Translations under genes and position numbers: made by a program
Shown: positions 1 to 4,246 of the stretch, one piece after another
How the letters are laid out: every line of letters starts with the position of its first letter
How positions within the stretch are numbered: the stretch's first letter is position 1
From: Methanobrevibacter sp.
GTDB lineage: Archaea; Methanobacteriota; Methanobacteria; Methanobacteriales; Methanobacteriaceae
Assembly: GCA_016291275.1 (NCBI GenBank)
Contig: JAEEWY010000061.1
Span: forward strand, 1-8,352
Direction of reading: 5' to 3'
DNA: 8,352 nt
The notes under the pieces: generated by a model
The model's input: the letters and a program-made list of their open reading frames with translations, nothing else
Told to the model about the DNA's origin: nothing
Database searches by the model: none

Positions 1-384
1 TGCGGTGATCCTTTAAATGAATCTGTCCTTGATTATATTGATGAAACCAAAATGATCAATGTCGGTTTTATTGATTGGGTAAATGACTTATTATGCCTTG
101 CAGACCTTGCAGTACTCACAAATGACGGATTGATGCTTCACGAAGCTATGGTATGCAATTTGCCTGTTGTAATATTAAAAAGAGTGAAGTGGGGCAGATA
201 CCATGATATGGTTTCAATCTTCAAAGGTGCAACTGTAGAGGGTGACCTTGAGGACTTGGATGAAAAGATTTTTGAAGTCATGGACAATTATGATGAGTAT
301 GCAAAAAGAACCGATGAGTATAGAACAGCTATCTTAAATGTAGGAGACAACATTTGCGATATAGTTGACGGATATTTAAAATAA
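1..384 (+). CDS. C-terminal part of a GT-B / MurG-like glycosyltransferase (5' truncated by window edge)
   Basis: The reading frame is open from the first base, so the 127 codons seen are only the C-terminal end of a longer protein. Residues about 19-60 follow the pattern of the nucleotide-sugar-binding half of GT28/MurG-like enzymes: a hydrophobic strand ending in VGFID, then LADLAVLTNDG, then LHEAM followed by LPVVIL. In that family this covers the 'aD-lvisraG' and 'tl-Ea--g-P-ilip' regions, where the Glu near the sugar donor sits. The tail is helical and ends in DIVDGYLK, as the last helix of these proteins often does. The acceptor and donor cannot be told from this fragment; cell-surface glycan or polysaccharide work is an inference. 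It converges with the regulator gene on the other strand, 45 bp away. Alternatives are a UDP-GlcNAc 2-epimerase-like or DUF354-like GT-B protein. Confidence 0.55.
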   Translation, partial: CGDPLNESVLDYIDETKMINVGFIDWVNDLLCLADLAVLTNDGLMLHEAMVCNLPVVILKRVKWGRYHDMVSIFKGATVEGDLEDLDEKIFEVMDNYDEYAKRTDEYRTAILNVGDNICDIVDGYLK

Positions 385-426
385 GCTTAATAGCTATTCA
401 ATCATTTCATTAACTCATTAATAACT

Positions 427-472
427 TTATTATTCTATTTCTATTTTTCCTTTATTTTTCTTATTCTTTTTT
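427..472 (+). terminator. Possible U-tract terminator of the glycosyltransferase gene, inside the 3' end of the convergent gene
   Basis: After the glycosyltransferase stop, the plus strand becomes strongly T-rich with several runs of 4-6 T. Archaeal transcription can stop at U tracts without a strong hairpin. These T runs are also the Lys codons of the Lys-rich tail of the minus-strand regulator, so one stretch could serve both purposes. No good stem was found before it. Confidence 0.3.
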
Positions 473-1245
473 GCTTTCATCTTATTGAACTGATTCAGGA
501 AACGCTCATCAAAGTTTTTACAGATGTCTTCATATCTGTTCTGCACACCTACAGATGTTTCAGGAAGGACAGATTTTTCTTCTCCTGTAAATTTTACGAT
601 TGTACGGAAAAGCTCTTTTCCATCCCTTATGACTATCTTAACAAATTTGATGTCTGTTTCAATGATTTCCAAATTATCCAATTTGGCCTCTTCAAACATC
701 TTGATGATTTCCAATTTTTCACCGTCAATGTAACACTCTGGTGTTGCAAGAATCCTTATCGGAATCCCTCTTGGAAGCTCTTTGAATGCCTTTATAAGGG
801 CTTCCCCCTCACCTTCAAGGAGGAATCCTATTCTCATGTTGATTGATTTTCGTGCTCTTTTTATGATTTCAATCTCTTTATTGATAATGTTCTCGCTTGT
901 TTTGATAAGCCAAACAGGGGCTTGAATTTCGGATATGTTATCATTATAGATTTCATCCAACTTTTCCTGGGAAGATTCAAGCTCTTTAATAAGTTCATCT
1001 TTCTTATTTTTGAATATTTCACTTGGAGGCACGACATGGTATTCGAGAGGCCTTGTATGGGTTATTGTAATGAATCCTTTCTTATCCAATTGCTTTAGGG
1101 TATTGTAGATTTTGGATCTTGGAATCTCTGAAGTTCTAGCTATTTCTTCAGCTTTTCCTGATATTATATTGGTCATTCCTATATATGCTTTCGCTTCGTA
1201 TCTTGTTAGTCCAAATTTTTCCAAAGATTCTATAATTGATTCCAT
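430..1245 (-). CDS. TrmB-family transcriptional regulator, divergent from hcp
   Basis: A 271-residue protein with TrmB-family architecture. Residues about 5-75 form a winged helix-turn-helix; GLTRYEAKAY is the typical first helix, and SEIPRSKIYNTLKQLDKKG (about 39-57) is the turn and recognition helix, followed by the wing up to YHVVPP. Residues about 78-105 are rich in Lys and Glu and look like a short dimerising coiled coil. Residues about 108-256 form an effector-like domain of alternating strands and helices with only two cysteines (171 and 242). The tail (257-271) is very Lys-rich. TrmB proteins usually sense sugars or other small molecules and repress or activate nearby genes; the ligand here cannot be read. 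The start is the ATG preceded by AGAGGG on the minus strand. Its head-to-head position with hcp, sharing a symmetric promoter, makes it the likely regulator of hcp and of itself. Confidence 0.8.
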   Translation of the reverse strand: MESIIESLEKFGLTRYEAKAYIGMTNIISGKAEEIARTSEIPRSKIYNTLKQLDKKGFITITHTRPLEYHVVPPSEIFKNKKDELIKELESSQEKLDEIYNDNISEIQAPVWLIKTSENIINKEIEIIKRARKSINMRIGFLLEGEGEALIKAFKELPRGIPIRILATPECYIDGEKLEIIKMFEEAKLDNLEIIETDIKFVKIVIRDGKELFRTIVKFTGEEKSVLPETSVGVQNRYEDICKNFDERFLNQFNKMKAKKNKKNKGKIEIE

Positions 1246-1313
1246 ATTTTCCCTCTTTAACTTATTTTGAATTGGATTATCATCTTTTCTTATATTCTAC
1301 TTATGAAAATTGT

Positions 1314-1321
1314 TTTATAAA
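1314..1321 (-). promoter_or_regulatory. TATA box of the TrmB-family regulator gene
   Basis: Read on the minus strand, this is TTTATAAA, the mirror image of the hcp box about the same dyad axis. Transcription would start near 1290-1292, leaving a leader of about 45 nt before the ATG that ends at 1245. Confidence 0.45.
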
Positions 1322-1359
1322 TATTTTGTTACTTTTTACCCTGTACTAGTTACAAAATC

Positions 1360-1366
1360 TTTATAA
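1360..1366 (+). promoter_or_regulatory. TATA box of hcp
   Basis: The sequence TTTATAA matches the archaeal TATA consensus. A start about 25 bp downstream would fall near 1388-1390, giving a leader of about 95 nt. No better TATA box was seen closer to the gene. Confidence 0.5.
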
Positions 1367-1394
1367 GCACTATGAGAAATACCTTTAATTACAC

Positions 1395-1432
1395 AAGGGA
1401 AAAAAGATAGAAAAAATTTCATTTTTTCCTTT
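1395..1432 (+). promoter_or_regulatory. Leader hairpin of hcp
   Basis: AAGGGAAAAAA (1395-1405) can pair with TTTTTTCCTTT (1422-1432): 11 pairs, one of them G-U, around a 16-nt A-rich loop. The stem is mostly A-U and therefore weak. It lies wholly inside the predicted hcp leader, 51 nt before the start codon. It matches no riboswitch class I can name. Confidence 0.25.
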
Positions 1433-1483
1433 AATCGATGTAAAAAAATTAAATCTGAATTATTAAAAAAAGGACGTGTTATT

Positions 1484-2782
1484 ATGAGCGATTTCAATAT
1501 GTTTTGTTATCAATGTTCCCAAACTGCTAGAGGCAGTGCTTGTACCGCAAAAGGTGTATGTGGCAAGGATGCTCTTGTTGCAAGACTTCAAGACAATTTA
1601 ATCTTTGCAATGAAAGGTATTTCAGCTTACAATTACCATGCAAACGAATTAGGTGCAAGAGATGAAGAAGTGGATGAATTCTTGACTAAAGGTTTATACT
1701 CAACTTTAACCAATGTAAACTTCGATGCAGCAGACCTTATCCAATTAGGTCTTGATGCTGGTGAAGCTAACTTCAAAGTTATGAAAATGCTTAAGGAAGC
1801 TCACATTGAAAAGTTCGGCGAACCTGTACCTGCTGAAGTTAAAGTAGGTGCTCAAGGTGGCCCTGCAATCATTGTAACTGGTCACGATTTATTGGCGTTA
1901 GAAGAATTGTTAAAGCAAACTGAAGGTACAGATGTAAAGGTTTACACCCACAGTGAAATGTTGCCTGCTCACGGTTACCCAGAACTTGCTAAATACGAAT
2001 CATTGGCAGGTCAAATCGGAGGAGCATGGATTGATCAAAAGAAAATCTTTTCAGAGTACAATGCAGCTATCTTAGGAACCACAAACTGTGTATTGATTCC
2101 TAAGGATGACTATGCAGACAGACTCTTTACCATGGATATCGTAAAGGTTCCAGGAGCAACTGTAATCGAAGACTATGACTTCAAGCCATTGATCGATAAG
2201 GCAATCGAATTAGGAGGTCCTGAAGCTGAAGAACTCACTACCATTACTACTGGTTTCGGCTTAAGCACTATCTTATCCTTAGCGCCTCAAATCAAGGAAT
2301 TAGTGCTTGCGGGAAAAATCAAGAGATTTTTCTTGGTAGCTGGCTGTGACACTCCAAACCCAAGAATGAACTACTACAGAGAGTTTGTACAGGAATTGCC
2401 AGAAGACACAATTGTACTTACTTTAGCTTGTAATAAGTTCAGATTCAATGACCTCGACTTAGGAGACATTGAAGGAATTCCAAGATTATTGGACTTAGGT
2501 CAGTGCAATGACGCTATTGTAGCTATTGAACTAGCTGTCGCTTTATGCGACTTATTTGAAATGGAGTTAAATGAGTTACCTCTTACCATTGTCTTAAGCT
2601 GGATGGAACAAAAAGCAGCAGCTATCCTCTGGACATTGCTCTACCTTGGAAAAACCGACATGTTCATTGGACCTGTTCTTCCTGCATGGGCTAATGAGGA
2701 TATCTTGAATGTATTGGTTGGAAACTACAATCTAACTCCAGTTTCAACTCCAAAAGAAGACATTAAGAAGATCATGGGGTAA
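1484..2782 (+). CDS. hcp: Hybrid cluster protein (hydroxylamine/NO reductase), short class III-like form
   Basis: A 432-residue cytoplasmic iron-sulfur enzyme. The N-terminal cysteines C8, C11, C20 and C26 (C-x2-C-x8-C-x5-C) hold the cubane cluster. The ligands of the hybrid Fe-S-O cluster all appear in order: H134 in VTGHD, E158 in HSEM, C202 in TTNC, C288 in AGCD (the persulfide position), C316 in LACNK, C341 in GQCND, and E375 and K377 in MEQK. It is about 115 residues shorter than the well-studied class I Desulfovibrio enzyme; the loss falls between the cubane motif and H134, as in class III proteins. Hcp reduces hydroxylamine in vitro; in bacteria it is now seen mainly as an NO reductase and protein S-nitrosylase. 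Its role in methanogens is inferred as protection from nitrosative or oxidative stress. AGGA at 1471-1474 serves the ATG. The electron donor is not apparent nearby. Confidence 0.95.
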   Translation: MSDFNMFCYQCSQTARGSACTAKGVCGKDALVARLQDNLIFAMKGISAYNYHANELGARDEEVDEFLTKGLYSTLTNVNFDAADLIQLGLDAGEANFKVMKMLKEAHIEKFGEPVPAEVKVGAQGGPAIIVTGHDLLALEELLKQTEGTDVKVYTHSEMLPAHGYPELAKYESLAGQIGGAWIDQKKIFSEYNAAILGTTNCVLIPKDDYADRLFTMDIVKVPGATVIEDYDFKPLIDKAIELGGPEAEELTTITTGFGLSTILSLAPQIKELVLAGKIKRFFLVAGCDTPNPRMNYYREFVQELPEDTIVLTLACNKFRFNDLDLGDIEGIPRLLDLGQCNDAIVAIELAVALCDLFEMELNELPLTIVLSWMEQKAAAILWTLLYLGKTDMFIGPVLPAWANEDILNVLVGNYNLTPVSTPKEDIKKIMG

Positions 2783-2806
2783 ATTTCCCATAATCTTTTA
2801 TTTTTA
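2774..2806 (+). terminator. Hairpin over the hcp stop codon followed by a T-rich tract
   Basis: ATGGG (2774-2778) pairs with CCCAT (2787-2791) around an 8-nt loop that includes the stop codon at 2780-2782. A T-rich run follows (2794-2805). It resembles a short intrinsic terminator and may leave the cupin gene on partial read-through or its own promoter. Confidence 0.4.
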
Positions 2807-2813
2807 AAAAAGC

Positions 2814-2828
2814 AAATATCTAAATATC
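2814..2828 (+). promoter_or_regulatory. Possible promoter of the cupin gene
   Basis: The heptamer AAATATC occurs twice with one base between (2814-2820 and 2822-2828), at the right place for a TATA-like element with a start near 2850 and a leader of about 20 nt. The match to a TATA box is poor, so this is tentative. Confidence 0.2.
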
Positions 2829-2871
2829 ATTAAAATTAAAATTCACAAAAACATTAAAAGGAGAAATTACT

Positions 2872-3195
2872 ATGGATTTAAAAGGAAAATCAATCGAAAT
2901 GGAAAGCTTGATTGAATATCAGGAAGGCTCTGTTGTGAGCATGGAAGTTATCAAAAAGGAACTTGGTACTGTAACTGTATTTGCATTTGACAAAGGACAA
3001 GGATTAAGTGAACATAGTGCTCCTTTTGATGCTATGGTTCAAATAATAGATGGTGAAGCTGAAATCACATTGGCTGGAGAACCTCACACAGTCAAGAAAG
3101 GTGAATTCCTCATCATGCCTGCAAATGTTCCACATGCTTTGCAAGCAGTAAACGGACCATATAAAATGGTTTTAACAATGATTAAATCAGATTAG
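2872..3195 (+). CDS. Small single-domain cupin protein
   Basis: A 107-residue protein that is essentially one cupin beta-barrel. Motif 1 is seen around 44-62 (GLSEHSAPFDAM up to IDGEAEI), and motif 2 around 77-89 (GEFLIMPANVPHA). H48 and H88 are in metal-ligand positions, but the second His and the Glu of the classic HxH...E motif are replaced (HSAPFD), so metal binding is uncertain. Small cupins of this 'sEH-aPfdA' type are common in anaerobes and methanogens without a settled function. AGGAG at 2859-2863, 8 nt before the ATG, is a strong ribosome-binding site. It lies 89 bp after hcp on the same strand, which suggests a linked role in stress defence, by inference. No signal peptide, so cytoplasmic. 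Confidence 0.85.
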   Translation: MDLKGKSIEMESLIEYQEGSVVSMEVIKKELGTVTVFAFDKGQGLSEHSAPFDAMVQIIDGEAEITLAGEPHTVKKGEFLIMPANVPHALQAVNGPYKMVLTMIKSD

Positions 3196-3220
3196 ATTTA
3201 ATCAATTTTTTTCTTTTTTT
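3179..3220 (+). terminator. Intrinsic-type terminator overlapping the cupin stop codon
   Basis: TGATTAAATC (3179-3188) and GATTTAATCA (3195-3204) form a perfect 10-bp stem with a 6-nt loop. The stop codon TAG (3193-3195) lies at the loop-stem junction. A run of 14 T broken by one C follows (3206-3220). This is the clearest terminator in the window. Confidence 0.7.
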
Positions 3221-3435
3221 TACTATCTTTTTTAAATTTTACAATTAGATTATAATATTGCTTTTATTTTGCAAAATGACTTCTATATTTTCTTCAATAC
3301 TTATATAATAGAAAATTTAAATTCCTTTTTATAAAAAATTTAATTTTATTTAGTTTTATATTTAATATCTCTCTTTTCTAAAGAATATTTTATAACTAAA
3401 AAATAGGTATTTTTTAATTTGAAAGTTAATTTTAA
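3221..3435. other. AT-rich spacer without a recognised gene
   Basis: About 215 bp of nearly pure A+T between the cupin terminator and the toxin-antitoxin promoter. No open frame with a ribosome-binding site and no RNA gene was recognised. Small dyads occur (for example TTTTTATAAAAA at 3326-3337), as expected in such DNA. One copy of ATGACT (3276-3281) equals the arm core of the operator further right. Confidence 0.5.
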
Positions 3436-3469
3436 ATATGACTGTCAATATATATATTAATAGTCATAT
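3436..3469 (+). promoter_or_regulatory. Promoter and palindromic operator of the AbrB-PIN pair
   Basis: A 34-bp dyad matching at 15 of 17 positions. The outer arms are ATATGACT (3436-3443) and AGTCATAT (3462-3469), and the core AATATATATATT (3447-3458) is itself a perfect palindrome on the same axis (3452.5). The core is also the best TATA box, giving a start near 3478 and a leader of about 34 nt. AbrB/MazE-type antitoxins usually repress their own promoter, so this is the expected binding site; a protein here would block TBP. Confidence 0.6.
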
Positions 3470-3511
3470 ATAATAGAATAAAAATTGATATTGATTGTGT
3501 TTGGTGATATC

Positions 3512-3742
3512 ATGATTTATGCAGATACAAAAATCTATAAGAACAATCAAACAGCTATCCCATCTAAAATACGCAAAGAATGCAATATTGGTCCAGATGA
3601 TATTATTGAGTGGATCTTAGATGATGATGGCAAAGTAACTTTAAATTTTAGAAAGAAAGTGAGTTTTAAAGAAATGAGAGGCTCTATCGATTTAGGATAT
3701 AAAACTAATTCTGTAGAATTGGAAAAGGAGCTTTATGAATGA
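3512..3742 (+). CDS. AbrB/MazE-family (VapB-type) antitoxin
   Basis: A 76-residue protein with a SpoVT/AbrB swapped-hairpin DNA-binding domain at about 5-48: TKIYKNNQTAIPSKIRKECNI carries the hallmark 'G/NQ-t-IP--iR' pattern, followed by DIIEWILDDDGKVTLNFRKK. The remainder (about 51-76) is polar and helical and is the likely toxin-binding tail. The ATG at 3512 is preferred over a TTG at 3485: GGTGAT at 3503-3508 lies 3 nt before it and pairs with the 16S rRNA tail, and the AbrB domain then begins at the usual distance from the N-terminus. The last four bases overlap the toxin start (ATGA). It should neutralise the PIN toxin and repress the operon through the palindrome upstream. Confidence 0.85.
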   Translation: MIYADTKIYKNNQTAIPSKIRKECNIGPDDIIEWILDDDGKVTLNFRKKVSFKEMRGSIDLGYKTNSVELEKELYE

Positions 3743-4155
3743 AAATTTTATTTGATACAAATTTTATTGTGGCTTATATCTTAAAGTCTGATGAAACCCA
3801 TGAGAGAGCCATACTTTTGGAAGACAATGAAAACATATTTGATAATGAACTTTTCATAACTAATCACATAGTGGATGAGGTTGTCACTATCATAGGTCAA
3901 AAATCAAATCCGGAAGGGGCCTTGAAATCCTATAGGTTCTTGAAAGATAATTTTACCATAATCAATGAATATGACTGCTTTGACTTTAATGATAGAGTGA
4001 TGGCTAGATACAATAAGATGAATGATGACAATAGGCAAAAACTCGGGTTTACTGATGCTTCGATTATTGAAGTTGCAAAATTATTCGAATTGGATGGTAT
4101 TGTTACCTTTGATAAGGAATTTAGAAGCAATGATGAAGTGGAGATAATAAGTTAA
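3739..4155 (+). CDS. PIN-domain (VapC-type) ribonuclease toxin
   Basis: A 138-residue PIN domain. The four acidic metal ligands are visible: D6 in LFDTNF, E47 in VDEVV, D106 in FTDAS and D125 in TFDKEF. In order and spacing they match VapC-like Mg-dependent endoribonucleases, so the active site looks intact. Known VapC targets include tRNA and rRNA loops; the target here cannot be told. The start is the ATG of the ATGA overlap with the antitoxin, with AGGAG at 3726-3730, 8 nt upstream, so translation is probably coupled. No U tract follows the stop directly; the first T-rich stretch is just before ilvD, so some read-through toward ilvD is possible. Confidence 0.88.
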   Translation: MKILFDTNFIVAYILKSDETHERAILLEDNENIFDNELFITNHIVDEVVTIIGQKSNPEGALKSYRFLKDNFTIINEYDCFDFNDRVMARYNKMNDDNRQKLGFTDASIIEVAKLFELDGIVTFDKEFRSNDEVEIIS

Positions 4156-4186
4156 TTAATTAAATAAGTATTGACAAATAATAAGT
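4146..4186 (+). repeat. Three AATAAGT heptamers with exact 17-bp spacing upstream of ilvD
   Basis: AATAAGT occurs at 4146-4152, 4163-4169 and 4180-4186. The first and third copies extend to TAATAAGTTA (10 identical bases, 34 bp apart). The first copy overlaps the end of the PIN gene; the other two are intergenic. The even spacing suggests a tandem protein-binding site near the ilvD promoter, but AT-rich chance is not excluded. Confidence 0.4.
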
Positions 4187-4202
4187 TAGCAAAAAAAGAG
4201 AA

Positions 4203-4220
4203 TATAAATTTAAATTTATA
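4203..4220 (+). promoter_or_regulatory. ilvD promoter with an 18-bp perfect palindrome
   Basis: TATAAATTTAAATTTATA reads the same on both strands. Its left half (TATAAATT) is a good TATA box: a start near 4231 would give a leader of about 16 nt containing GGATGAT before the ATG. The symmetry suggests an operator overlapping the core promoter, although AT-only palindromes are the easiest kind to get by chance. Confidence 0.4.
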
Positions 4221-4246
4221 ATTATATTTTTATTTTGGATGATATT

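Larger units (their letters stand above)
1313..1368. promoter_or_regulatory. Quasi-palindromic divergent promoter/operator between trmB-like gene and hcp
   Basis: The arms 1313-1332 and 1349-1368 are inverted copies matching at 16 of 20 positions, with the dyad axis at 1340.5. The inner arms are ATTTTGTTACT (1323-1333) and AGTTACAAAAT (1348-1358), matching at 10 of 11. Each outer arm carries a TATA box: 1314-1321 reading leftward to the regulator and 1360-1366 reading rightward to hcp. The inner arms therefore cover the expected BRE position of both promoters. GTTAC also recurs as a direct repeat 21 bp apart (1328 and 1349), two helical turns. A dimeric regulator bound here could control both genes; the encoded TrmB-like protein is the obvious candidate, by inference. 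Confidence 0.6.

Noticed and set aside
524..733. A 69-codon plus-strand frame across the regulator gene
   Set aside because: Antisense to the TrmB effector domain; the minus-strand protein is clearly the real one.
3326..3337. TTTTTATAAAAA palindrome and other small AT dyads in the 3221-3435 spacer
   Set aside because: Pure-AT dyads of this size are expected by chance in such DNA, and no gene start lies at a fitting distance.
3485..3511. Upstream TTG start adding nine residues to the AbrB antitoxin
   Set aside because: GGTGAT sits 3 nt before the ATG at 3512 and would lie inside the coding region of the longer form; the extra residues are not part of the AbrB fold.
4235..4246. Upstream TTG start adding four residues to IlvD
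   Set aside because: No ribosome-binding site before it; the ATG at 4247 matches the family N-terminus and has TGAT at the expected distance.
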